NCBI RefSeq assembly: GCF_009729015.1
Contig: NZ_CP045482.1
Span: 1,112,001-1,176,000, forward strand
Length of the DNA stretch: 64,000 nucleotides
Direction: 5' to 3'
DNA from: Acidianus ambivalens
Lineage (GTDB): Archaea > Thermoproteota > Thermoprotei_A > Sulfolobales > Sulfolobaceae
Under the pieces are notes generated by a model, which worked only from the letters and a program-made list of their open reading frames with translations, did no database searches and was not told the origin of the DNA. A program made the position numbers and the translations under genes. Below are positions 39,096 to 50,355 of the stretch, in pieces (position 1 is the first letter of the stretch; every line of letters starts with the position of its first letter).

Positions 39096-40332
39096 TGTTA
39101 TTCATCTCATTAATTATATCGCCGTAGATTATTAATGCTTCTTCTAAACTCATTAAATAACCTATAAAATAAGAGGAAACGTTTCTTCTGACATACTCGT
39201 CCAAAATGTCATATCCGTCAGACGTAGGGCCGTTTAATATTCTATTCATTTGATTATCAAATTCCTGCTTATTTGACGCTGTAACTATAAAAGCTACTGG
39301 CAAAACTCTAATTCCTAATGAGAGATCACCATCACTTAACTCTTCATCATATTTTATGAGCTCATCTATAACGCTTTCATTAATACCATAATAGTTTATT
39401 TCATTTAAATTATATAATTTATGCAATATATTTTCTACTCTATTCTTAATTAAGTTAATCTGCTCCTTCAATTTAGTTAAAGGAACACCTTTTCTTCCAA
39501 TTATTATTTCAGTACCACTATTTTTGCTCATCTTATCCAGATAGAGCAAAGCTCTCAACATCTTTGCCAATTTCTTCCTATTATGAATTGAAATTTCTCT
39601 ATCTTTAATTGTAGATGATGGTAAAAATCCTATAAAATATTTAAAGATGACACCTACATATAATTTGTCGCCTTTATTAGTAGTTACTTCTATAGGAGAA
39701 GGAATTTCTTCTAATGACTCTTTATATACTATAGCTACTTCATCAGAATTTATTAAGGATCTTACATAATTCTCAAAATTATCTATTTTTTCCCTTCTCT
39801 CCTCTACAAGCTGGCCCATCTCGTTGTATATTTTCAGTAAAGGAATTTCACTATCCGTTTTCAGAACTACTTGCATTAAGGGGAAAGTGTCTTCCTTTCT
39901 AAGTATAGTTGCTGCATAAAGAAAGCTTGAAAATTTAACTATACCTATAATAATTTTACTATCTATGTCACTTAAAAGCGCCGTATGTTTGGATGCCGCT
40001 AAAGCTAGCTTTTCCGCATTATACCATTCTTCACTTAGAATAAGCTTATCTGTCTGTTCCTCATCTTCCTCGTTATTTCCAAATTTAAACACTATAGATT
40101 TTACATTTAATTCTTCTGCAACTTCATCGATTACCTCTTTTATAAGTAAATCTATTTGAGGTATAGGGGGTAATATATAGTGGTTATCTTTCTCCTCTAT
40201 ATTTTTGTACACATGAATTCCGTTATCTTCTAAAGATATTATCAAGATTTCCTTTTCATTACCGTTATCGTCTATAAGAGAGCATGAAATAATTGGCTTA
40301 TTCTGCAATGAATATACTTCTAATATACTCAA
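39088..40332 (-). CDS. Hypothetical protein, 414 aa
   Basis: Not recognised. A soluble alpha/beta protein with an acidic N-terminal domain ([19 protein letters not shown]), a central [23 protein letters not shown] hydrophobic block at about 230, and a coiled, Leu-rich C-terminal half. No cysteine cluster, signal peptide or nucleotide motif. It heads a two-gene unit with the heme protein downstream (overlap of eight bases), so a linked role is possible. Promoter lies in the 145-bp gap before the divergent glycosyltransferase. Confidence 0.55.
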
Positions 40333-40477
40333 TTTGCTCTACCTTGAATAGTAAGTTAACTAGAATAATACAAAAACCTTATCACTATATTAAAGAGCTA
40401 CTAGACAATTCTATGGAAAGCTTTATGAAAAATACGGAAAATCTTATATCAAAAAACTACATGATAAATACTAGATT

Positions 40478-42109
40478 ATGGATTCAAGGAGGCTTGTGAC
40501 TTATATAATAATAGGTTCTACTATATTATCTGTAATCTTTATAATATCGTTTAGAATTAATATTCTGAATAATCCAGTCGTAGCTGCAGTCCTAGCTTTA
40601 AGTTTCTTTTCTGCAATAGCAATCTTTGTAATAGCTTTAGATCCCTATATTTTAAATCCTAATAGAAAAATAAATATGATCGATGATACTATAGTAGCCA
40701 TAAGTATATTAACCTATACATTAATTTCAATATTTCTAATTAATGGTTATGGAACAGATGATATGGAATATATAGCTACTGCAATAAATTATCTGATTCA
40801 TGGTATTAATCCTTATTTACAGTCTTATTTTCCTCATAATGTAGAACCTACATATCTCCTTAATGGAAATATTGCTAGTAATTACATTTATCCACCTTTG
40901 TCATTCTTACTTTATGCACCATTATATTTGATTTTAGATTTGTTTAAAATAAAATTATATTATATTAATATTTTAAACATAATTTTTGAAGATCTTCTTG
41001 CTATAATTATATATTCACAGGGAAGAAAGAAAAGAGATCCAATAGCCACATTACCAATTATATTCATTTTCATAACTTCCGGCCTATTAGCACCATCGTT
41101 TGCAGGAGTTAATAGTTCAGTTTGGGCAGTGTTCATTGCCTTAAGTTACGTGTATAATGGCAAAAAATCTGGAATTTTTTTAGCTTTAGCTGACTCGTTT
41201 AATCAAATACCCTGGCTCATAACGCCTTTTCTTCTAATTTACAAGAAAAATGATCTTTTGAATGTCCTTAAAGGATTTTTAACATCTATTTTACTTGTAA
41301 ATGTACCGTTTATGATATGGAATCCATACGCATTCTTACATATTATTACATTAGACGAAAAAACTATTCCAGTAGCATTTACTGGATTTACAATACTTAA
41401 TTTTACTACGTTATTTAGTGTAGAACCTTGGTTCTTTACATACGCTATGGCATTGTCTGGAGCATTCTTAACATATATTTACTATCGATTTTTCGATAGA
41501 TTAAAAGAGTCTTTATGGATATTTCCATTAATAATAATGTGGTTTAGTTGGAGAACGTTAACTAGTTACTTTATAATGTGGCCCCAATTAATGTTTTTAT
41601 CGATTTTTAACATTAATTCTTATAATATGGAAATTCCAAAAATTAGCTTGAGTATAAATAGAAAGGAGATTTTATCCGTATTATTCGTATTATTAATTTC
41701 ACTAGTTTCTGCAGGAGAATTTTCTCACATACAGTATGTAGATCAAGATCCTATACAGATAATTAATGTTATAATTCCTGAAAGTGAACATAATTCTACT
41801 TATATAAATCAACTTTATATTGTAGTAAAGAATATTAAAAATGAAACTGTAAATATTACCTTAGTTAGAGTTTCGATTCCAAACTGTTTGAACATGGTTT
41901 GGAATTTCACTAAAGTAGAAATACCACCAAATTCTACTGGAGTGATATTTGCATATACTCAAAATCCTGCATTATACATAAATTCTACATCTTTTACAGT
42001 ACAGGTTTATTCGAATTGTTACATAAGTTCTTATAAGGTTATAAGGAATTTTACCGAGTATAATAATACATTAATTTATGAGAGTTCAATCAGTGCTTCA
42101 GGAACTTAA
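40478..42109 (+). CDS. GT-C type membrane glycosyltransferase
   Basis: 543 residues with roughly ten hydrophobic helices in the first 390 and a C-terminal outside domain rich in Asn-X-Ser/Thr sites (about 420-530). The first outside loop has GYGTDDMEYIATAINYLIHGINPY (about 89), an acidic motif of dolichol-phosphate-sugar dependent transferases (GT87/GT39-like), and YIYPPLSFLLYAPLY. Likely adds sugars in the N-glycan or lipid pathway. Its 3' end overlaps nadE by 32 bases. Confidence 0.7.
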   Translation: MDSRRLVTYIIIGSTILSVIFIISFRINILNNPVVAAVLALSFFSAIAIFVIALDPYILNPNRKINMIDDTIVAISILTYTLISIFLINGYGTDDMEYIATAINYLIHGINPYLQSYFPHNVEPTYLLNGNIASNYIYPPLSFLLYAPLYLILDLFKIKLYYINILNIIFEDLLAIIIYSQGRKKRDPIATLPIIFIFITSGLLAPSFAGVNSSVWAVFIALSYVYNGKKSGIFLALADSFNQIPWLITPFLLIYKKNDLLNVLKGFLTSILLVNVPFMIWNPYAFLHIITLDEKTIPVAFTGFTILNFTTLFSVEPWFFTYAMALSGAFLTYIYYRFFDRLKESLWIFPLIIMWFSWRTLTSYFIMWPQLMFLSIFNINSYNMEIPKISLSINRKEILSVLFVLLISLVSAGEFSHIQYVDQDPIQIINVIIPESEHNSTYINQLYIVVKNIKNETVNITLVRVSIPNCLNMVWNFTKVEIPPNSTGVIFAYTQNPALYINSTSFTVQVYSNCYISSYKVIRNFTEYNNTLIYESSISASGT

Positions 42110-42920
42110 GGACGTTAATTATAGTGTAATTTCAGAATATATAATTAGAAGAATTTCAGAATATATAACTGAAAGTGGTAAAAATGGAGGAATTATAGGC
42201 TTAAGTGGAGGAATAGATTCTTCTGTAACTACTGTACTTTTAAGCAAGGCTACTCAAAATTACTTCATTTTACTTATGCCATCCTCTTCTACACCTCAAA
42301 AGGATATGGAAGATGCAAAGAAAATAATAAATATGATAGGAGCAAATAATAAATATAAAATTATAAATATAGATCCAATATTAGAATCTTTTAAAAATGA
42401 AATAAAAACAAATGATAAATTAGTTTTGGGCAACATTAAAGCTAGAATTAGAATGATACTTCTTTATGCATACGCACAAATCATGAATTACCTAGTGATT
42501 GGCACCGGAGATAAAAGCGAATTGCTATTGGGTTATTTTACTAAATATGGAGATGGCGGAGTTGATATTTTACCTATAGGCGATTTATATAAAACTCAAG
42601 TAAGAGAACTTGGTAGATATTTAGGTTTACCAGAAGATATAGTGACTAAACCGAGTTCTCCAGCACTTTGGGAAGGTCAAACTGCTGAAGGGGAACTTGG
42701 AGTTTCTTATGATATAATAGATGCAGTACTATACCTTAGAGTAGAAAAAATGATGGATATAGAATCTATAGCTAAAGAACTTCAGATTGATACCGAAATC
42801 GTACATAAAATAGATAGAATGATAAAAACCTCGCAACATAAAAGATTGCCACCAGAAATATTTAGACTGAGTGGGAGAGCTATTAACTCAGACTGGAGGT
42901 ATCCTAGAGAATGGATATAG
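42078..42920 (+). CDS. nadE: NAD synthetase, ammonia-binding subunit
   Basis: Converts deamido-NAD to NAD with ATP. 280 residues with the ATP pyrophosphatase P-loop LSGGIDSSVTTVLL (about 43-56), STPQKDMEDAK, LVIGTGDKSELLLGYFTKYGDGG (about 137-159) and KPSSPALWEGQTAEGELG. Only the synthetase domain is present; the glutaminase is the next gene (overlap of ten bases), so the pair makes a split glutamine-dependent enzyme. Confidence 0.94.
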   Translation: MRVQSVLQELKDVNYSVISEYIIRRISEYITESGKNGGIIGLSGGIDSSVTTVLLSKATQNYFILLMPSSSTPQKDMEDAKKIINMIGANNKYKIINIDPILESFKNEIKTNDKLVLGNIKARIRMILLYAYAQIMNYLVIGTGDKSELLLGYFTKYGDGGVDILPIGDLYKTQVRELGRYLGLPEDIVTKPSSPALWEGQTAEGELGVSYDIIDAVLYLRVEKMMDIESIAKELQIDTEIVHKIDRMIKTSQHKRLPPEIFRLSGRAINSDWRYPREWI

Positions 42921-43714
42921 AACTTGCACAAATAAGACCTAAGTTAGGAGACGTTGACTATAATTTAGAAAAACACTTAGAAATTATACAAACATCCTCT
43001 GCTGACTGTATCATATTTCCTGAGTTGTCGCTAACTGGTTATGTACTTAGAGACCTTGTTTATGAAGTATTTAAAGAGGCCGAAAAAGCTGTTACTAAGA
43101 TAGTTGATAATTCAAAATGCGCAATTTTTGGGACAATAAAGGAAGTTAGACCAGGTATTTTAAGAAATTCAGCGGTTATATCAATTGAAGGCAGTTATGA
43201 TTATATTTACAAGTTTTACCTCCCTACATATGGCTTATTCGAAGAAAGAAGATATTTCCAGCCTGGAGATCCATTATCAGACGTTAAGATATTTAAATAT
43301 AAAGGAATTAATATTGGTGTAGTTATTTGTGAAGATGCTTGGCACCCAGAACCTATAGAAGCACTTGCCTTAAAAGGAGCAGATGCAGTATTTATTCCTG
43401 CTTCCTCGCCTATGAGAAGATTAGAGGAGAACTTATTAATAGAAAATAATTGGGAATCGTTAATTAAAGCGCATTCTTTAATGTACGGAATATGGACAGC
43501 TTTTGTTAACGCAGTAGGAAGTCAAGAGGAAGAATATTTTTGGGGAGGCTCAATGGTTTCTTCTCCTCAAGGTACAATCAAAGTAAAAGCCAAAAAATTT
43601 GAAGAAGATAGAATATTTACAAAAATAGATTTAGAAGAAGTTAGAAAGGCTAGATTCTTTAGCAGTTTCAGAGACCATAATAGAGACTTTCATAGATTGC
43701 TCTCTAATCTTTAA
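42911..43714 (+). CDS. Nitrilase-superfamily glutaminase subunit of NAD synthetase
   Basis: 267 residues with the C-N hydrolase catalytic triad: Glu in FPELSLTGY (about 38), Lys in YIYKFYLPTYG (about 99) and Cys in GVVICEDAW (about 145). The stretch LPTYGLFEERRYFQPG is characteristic of the glutaminase domain of fused NadE enzymes. Fused to NadE in bacteria and yeast; here it is a separate chain that should deliver ammonia to the preceding nadE product. No other role is suggested by context. Confidence 0.85.
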   Translation: MDIELAQIRPKLGDVDYNLEKHLEIIQTSSADCIIFPELSLTGYVLRDLVYEVFKEAEKAVTKIVDNSKCAIFGTIKEVRPGILRNSAVISIEGSYDYIYKFYLPTYGLFEERRYFQPGDPLSDVKIFKYKGINIGVVICEDAWHPEPIEALALKGADAVFIPASSPMRRLEENLLIENNWESLIKAHSLMYGIWTAFVNAVGSQEEEYFWGGSMVSSPQGTIKVKAKKFEEDRIFTKIDLEEVRKARFFSSFRDHNRDFHRLLSNL

Positions 43715-43738
43715 ATATTCTAAGTCAAGAAAGATATT

Positions 43739-44008
43739 ATGCTCAGGCAAACTTTCAACTTTAATATTATACTACTTATATTGCTAATAGTATTTCTTAT
43801 TCTTTCGATAATTAGCCCAATATTTTTACTTGGAGCAATAGGAATAGGAATATTTAAAATATTTGGAAACAGAGCATTTATACCTTTTTCAATTTTACTT
43901 TTATTACTAATAGGTTTACATGGATATTTATATATGATAGGAATAATATTGGCATTAGCATTTATTGCTTTTAATATAATAAAAGATATATACAGATATT
44001 ACGTATAA
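43739..44008 (+). CDS. Small hydrophobic membrane protein, 89 aa
   Basis: Not recognised. Three hydrophobic stretches (about residues 8-30, 34-58, 62-80) separated by short basic turns; begins FNFNIILLILLIVFLILS. It lies 24 bases after the NAD glutaminase in the same direction and may share its transcript. Could be a small subunit or a lineage-specific protein. Confidence 0.5.
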   Translation: MLRQTFNFNIILLILLIVFLILSIISPIFLLGAIGIGIFKIFGNRAFIPFSILLLLLIGLHGYLYMIGIILALAFIAFNIIKDIYRYYV

Positions 44009-44065
44009 AATATAGAATATTTTTATCATTTTATAGGAAATTAATGGATTTCATACACATTAAAA

Positions 44066-44079
44066 TACATTTAAATGTA
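44066..44079. promoter_or_regulatory. 14-bp perfect palindrome TACATTTAAATGTA
   Basis: Perfect self-complementary 14-mer 58 bases upstream of the HTH regulator at 44137. It also contains a TTTAAA core usable as a TATA-like element. With the GCGTTT palindrome just downstream it forms a pair of candidate operator sites. Confidence 0.35.
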
Positions 44080-44086
44080 ACTTAAC

Positions 44087-44100
44087 GCGTTTTCAAACGC
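44087..44100. promoter_or_regulatory. 14-bp palindrome GCGTTTTCAAACGC
   Basis: Six-base perfect arms (GCGTTT/AAACGC) with two-base centre, 37 bases upstream of the HTH gene start. Unusually GC-rich for this A/T-rich gap, seven bases from the preceding palindrome. Reads like an autoregulatory operator. Confidence 0.4.
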
Positions 44101-44136
44101 TTAGCCTTAATAGAAATACATTACTAGAGTAAACAC

Positions 44137-44391
44137 ATGTTATACAAATTAGATGAGGTAATAGAAAACAAAGGTTGGGATACTAGGAAAAAAATACTAG
44201 AGCTTTTACAATCGAAAGAAATGACTGCATACGAAATTTCTAAAATATTAGAATTAAATTATTCTACAGTAAAATATCACCTAGAATTATTAGAAAGAGT
44301 AGGCCTAGTAACTGTAAAAAAAGATAAAAGGAATAGATATCTTTATAAAGCAAATAATAATATAAAAATACTAAATTTGATAAATAAATAA
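44137..44391 (+). CDS. ArsR-like winged HTH regulator, 84 aa
   Basis: Minimal winged helix: WDTRKKILELLQSKEMTAYEISKILELNYSTVKYHLELLERVGLV (about 15-59) followed by the wing KKDKRNRYLYKA. Matches the ArsR/HTH_20 type. No metal-ligand Cys. Preceded by two perfect palindromes, suggesting autoregulation. The following minus-strand gene is convergent with it, seven bases apart. Confidence 0.82.
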   Translation: MLYKLDEVIENKGWDTRKKILELLQSKEMTAYEISKILELNYSTVKYHLELLERVGLVTVKKDKRNRYLYKANNNIKILNLINK

Positions 44392-44398
44392 TATATTT

Positions 44399-44950
44399 TT
44401 ATATTTTACCAATTTTAATTAATACAAATATAGCTATAATTAATACCACTATAAATATTATTAAAGTTACATAATTTGATAAAGATTCACTTGAAGGAGT
44501 AGTACTAATTATAGTTGGATATTCCCTACTAACGTATACAGAAACACCATTATATGTTCCATTTAATTGTTGTAATATCCCATCATGGAAATATACTGTA
44601 ACTGGAACTCTATATTTTCCTAAAGCGTTAAAAATCCCCGAAAATTCCTTAGTTAAATTTCCATTTAATGTAGTGTTTCCTATAAATTCCAAGTTAGTAG
44701 TGTTAAATGCCACACAGTTTATAGGCAAAGGATAAGGATCATCCTCATCAACATTATACTGCATTACATTGTAATAGTTATTACCAATAATTGTTAAATT
44801 AAATTCTATAGTATTGTTTTTAACGCATATAACTGTAAAATTATATGTAAACGAGTATATAGTATTATTAACGTCAACTTGAACTGCGTATATTAAAGAA
44901 GAATGAGGAGTTAAGGAAGCTATTATTAACGGTAATAATATAGGAATCAT
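44399..44950 (-). CDS. Secreted/membrane-anchored protein, 183 aa
   Basis: Signal-peptide-like N-terminus (IPILLPLIIASLTPHSSLIYA), a beta-rich outside domain with many Asn-X-Thr/Ser sites (about 30-155) and a C-terminal membrane helix (VTLIIFIVVLIIAIFVLIKIG), i.e. type I anchored surface protein. No catalytic motif recognised. Divergent from the methyltransferase at 44982. Confidence 0.6.
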   Translation of the reverse strand: MIPILLPLIIASLTPHSSLIYAVQVDVNNTIYSFTYNFTVICVKNNTIEFNLTIIGNNYYNVMQYNVDEDDPYPLPINCVAFNTTNLEFIGNTTLNGNLTKEFSGIFNALGKYRVPVTVYFHDGILQQLNGTYNGVSVYVSREYPTIISTTPSSESLSNYVTLIIFIVVLIIAIFVLIKIGKI

Positions 44951-44981
44951 ATCAACTAAATTATCATTGAGGTTTATAAGA

Positions 44982-45713
44982 ATGAGCGAAATATTTCCAG
45001 GTGTATTCGAATCTGATTTTTATATAAATGAAATGATAAAATTATGGGACGAAGGAGAGAAATGGGCTAAATGGCTTGATGAGTTAGCTAAGAAATACAA
45101 TCTTGAAAGAAAAGTACTTGACGTTCCATGCGGAATAGGCCGAGTTTCATATTTTCTTAACAAATTAGGATATGAAATTGTTGGAGTAGATATTTCAGAA
45201 AAAATGATAAAAATGGCAAAGAGTAACGTTCCCAATGGTAGATTTTATAGAACAGATATGAGATATTTGAAGGATGTACTTAATGGAGAAAAATTTGATT
45301 TAGTAATAAATATATTTAATAGCCTAGGATATTACTCAGAGGAAGATGATCTAGAGATACTTAAATCCATAAAAGAAGCTACAAATAAAATAGCAGTAAT
45401 AAACCTAGATAATAGAGATTATATAATTTATAATAAACCAGAAGTTTACTATACTTATGTTCATCCTTATTTAGTAGAAGATCACAATTATTTTGATCCA
45501 TACACTTCTAGATTAAAAATAAGGAGAACTTATATGAACCAAAAAGGGGAAATAATAGGCTCAATAGAATATACACAAAGATTCTATAGTTTACACGAAA
45601 TAGTTAATTTAGTTAAGAAAGCCGGTTTTAAAATCTTAGATGTAGTTACTGCATACTCATGGAAGAAGTTCGAAGTTACTGACCCTCAGATAACAATAAT
45701 AGCTGGAATATAA
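44982..45713 (+). CDS. SAM-dependent methyltransferase
   Basis: 243 residues: motif I VLDVPCGIGRVSYFL (about 45), motif II EIVGVDIS, then FDLVINIFNSLGYYSEEDD (motif IV) in the Methyltransf_25 style often seen in small-molecule and glycan methyltransferases. The ATG at 44982 is preferred over a TTG at 44967 because the latter is squeezed into the divergent promoter. Single gene. Confidence 0.8.
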   Translation: MSEIFPGVFESDFYINEMIKLWDEGEKWAKWLDELAKKYNLERKVLDVPCGIGRVSYFLNKLGYEIVGVDISEKMIKMAKSNVPNGRFYRTDMRYLKDVLNGEKFDLVINIFNSLGYYSEEDDLEILKSIKEATNKIAVINLDNRDYIIYNKPEVYYTYVHPYLVEDHNYFDPYTSRLKIRRTYMNQKGEIIGSIEYTQRFYSLHEIVNLVKKAGFKILDVVTAYSWKKFEVTDPQITIIAGI

Positions 45714-45728
45714 AGAGTTATAAAAAAG

Positions 45729-45777
45729 ATGATTAAATTGGCCTTTGCTGAATAATGATGATTGCACGTCAGGATGA
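45729..45777 (+). ncRNA. C/D-box guide sRNA-like sequence
   Basis: Spacing matches the archaeal C/D sRNA template: C-like ATGATTA (45729-45735), 12-base guide, D' CTGA (45748-45751), three-base spacer, C' ATGATGA (45755-45761), 12-base guide, D-like ATGA (45774-45777). The inner boxes are canonical, but the outer C and D each carry one change, so it may be inactive or a chance match. Lies in the intergenic gap before the PadR gene, A- and T-runs flanking the ends. Confidence 0.35.
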
Positions 45778-45825
45778 TTTTAAATTAATGAAAATTTTAT
45801 AGTACAGTATAATACTTTCTACTTA

Positions 45826-46161
45826 ATGAAGTATAAGGAAAAACCGAAGATGATGGTATTTAGGGGTTTACTACAAGTTATAATTGCTTATCTTATTTAC
45901 CGATATGGGGATATGTACGGTTACGAGATTAAAAGAAAACTTGAGGAGATTCATGGTAAAAAATTACCTCATGGTTTAGTTTATATTACTCTAAAAAGAA
46001 TGGTTAATTCGGATATCCTAGAAATATATGAAAAAGATGGTAAAAAATATTATAAGCTCTCAGAGGGCGGTAAAGAGTTTTTAGATAATCACGTTAAAGT
46101 ACTGCAAAAAGTTAGGAGTATAATAGATGAAATAGTGAATTTTATGAATTCTACTCATTAA
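45826..46161 (+). CDS. PadR family transcriptional regulator
   Basis: 111 residues with the PadR winged helix: IIAYLIYRYGDMYGYEIKRKLEEI and KLPHGLVYITLKRMVNSDILEIYEKDGKKYYKLSEGGKEFL, plus a C-terminal dimerisation helix. Imperfect dyad AGTACAGTATAATACT lies about 15 bases before the start and may be its own operator. The next gene, ilvD, follows in the same direction after 56 bases. Confidence 0.85.
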   Translation: MKYKEKPKMMVFRGLLQVIIAYLIYRYGDMYGYEIKRKLEEIHGKKLPHGLVYITLKRMVNSDILEIYEKDGKKYYKLSEGGKEFLDNHVKVLQKVRSIIDEIVNFMNSTH

Positions 46162-46217
46162 TGTCTTTTTAAAATGGTATAATCAAAGCTTAAATTATCA
46201 TTGCTTATTCTCTATAT

Positions 46218-47894
<1,677 letters not shown>

Positions 47895-47950
47895 GGAAAA
47901 TTATTTTTATTTAATTTTGCTAAATTGAAAGGCTTATATTATTAAAGTAA

Positions 47951-49057
<1,107 letters not shown>

Positions 49058-49151
49058 TTAAAACCCAGAATAATTTTTATTTATATTATCACTTTTATTA
49101 GGATTAATTTTTTAAATTTAAGGTTATATGAAACTACGTAGGCTTTAAGTA

Positions 49152-49952
49152 ATGGACTATATAGGCCTTGCATTAAAAAATGGCTTAGATAAAGAAAAAG
49201 CTATTTATGTATATAAAATTTTGAATGGCGGATATTTCATGAAATTATACTATGCAAAGACTCCCATTATTTATGAATTAAAAAATTGGCCAACCTTATA
49301 TCTTAAAAAGAAAAAATATTTTCCAAAAATTGCGTCTCCTGAATATAACGAGGCAATGCAACTTCTCATAACTCTGGATATATATTCAATTTTAGGAACT
49401 TCATTTAGATTACTTAAAACTACTCTTGAGAAGAAAAGGTTAGAGGATGAGTTAAAAAAAGTATACGATAAAATATCAGAAACCTGCAATAATGAAAACA
49501 TATTTCCGTGTCCTATGAGAACCTTTGATGTAAATACAAACCAGGATTTTGAACCATTTATTCAAGATCTTTTTGAAAAAAGGCTTAGAGATCAAAAGGC
49601 AGACATTATGAGTACTATTGAAGAAATAGCATATAATAGTGAATTTTTTGAAGAATTAAAAAAGGAAGTAAATTGGCTTAAGGCTATAAAAGTAGAAAAT
49701 ACAATAAGAGGAATAGCGTTAGCAGGTAAACTTGAAGAGTTCTTGGATAATATTCAAGATATAGTATATTTGTTATCATCTGAGAGAACTCTTTACTTTG
49801 ATACACTATTACTCTCAAATAGCATTGAGGATAGCATTAAAAAAATCTTAGAGGATGGTAGAAAAGCAATTAAGAATGAAATAAATAATGAATTCTCAAA
49901 AGACGTTAATTATATATACGCACTTATCAGACAACAAGGAAGTTATATATGA
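49152..49952 (+). CDS. Hypothetical helical protein, 266 aa
   Basis: Not recognised. Mostly helical, charged, with a short Tyr-rich N-terminal domain (KIYYAKTPIIYELKNWP-type) and amphipathic helices in the rest; two Cys (CNNENIFPCP) at about 112-119. No membrane span or nucleotide motif. A TTTTTTAAATTT TATA-like element lies about 35 bases upstream of ATG 49152. Alone in orientation with the next small gene 50 bases away. Confidence 0.5.
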   Translation: MDYIGLALKNGLDKEKAIYVYKILNGGYFMKLYYAKTPIIYELKNWPTLYLKKKKYFPKIASPEYNEAMQLLITLDIYSILGTSFRLLKTTLEKKRLEDELKKVYDKISETCNNENIFPCPMRTFDVNTNQDFEPFIQDLFEKRLRDQKADIMSTIEEIAYNSEFFEELKKEVNWLKAIKVENTIRGIALAGKLEEFLDNIQDIVYLLSSERTLYFDTLLLSNSIEDSIKKILEDGRKAIKNEINNEFSKDVNYIYALIRQQGSYI

Positions 49953-50002
49953 TCTTATGATTATAGAAGTATTTTTAAGTTATTATTGCCTCAAAAATAT
50001 TT

Positions 50003-50347
50003 GTGAAAACAAAAGAGACTATAAAACAACGAAAAGTAAGAAGTAATGAGAGCATTAGTGCGTTCAAAGAAGAACTTAGAGCACTCAGCTTTGAACCGAT
50101 TTACGGCGAATCTGTTAAGGATATAATAATGAGATTCACAACTAAGATTCAGGAACTTGCAGAGCAATATGGTTATGAGATTGAATTTCCAAAGAAGGCA
50201 GGAGTAGAGACTGATGGTAATATCTATTATTTTGTATATAATATAAAAGTAAAAACTAAGATGAGTGTTAAAAAACTTAAGATAAGCATACAATATATTA
50301 TGTACGATAATAACCAGTGGGTAGGGTTAATAACTGGCATAAAATAA
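50003..50347 (+). CDS. Hypothetical protein, 114 aa
   Basis: Not recognised. Starts with GTG at 50003. Basic N-terminus, a helical middle (VKDIIMRFTTKIQELAEQYGYEIEF) and a C-terminal beta segment (YYFVYNIKVKTKMSVKKLKISIQYIMY). Soluble. It precedes, tail to tail, the sedolisin gene by eight bases. Confidence 0.45.
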   Translation: MKTKETIKQRKVRSNESISAFKEELRALSFEPIYGESVKDIIMRFTTKIQELAEQYGYEIEFPKKAGVETDGNIYYFVYNIKVKTKMSVKKLKISIQYIMYDNNQWVGLITGIK

Positions 50348-50355
50348 AAAAGGTT

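Noticed and set aside
40293..40499. A 68-codon plus-strand frame before the glycosyltransferase.
   Set aside because: It begins inside the divergent 414-residue gene, runs through the promoter gap and has no recognisable sequence.
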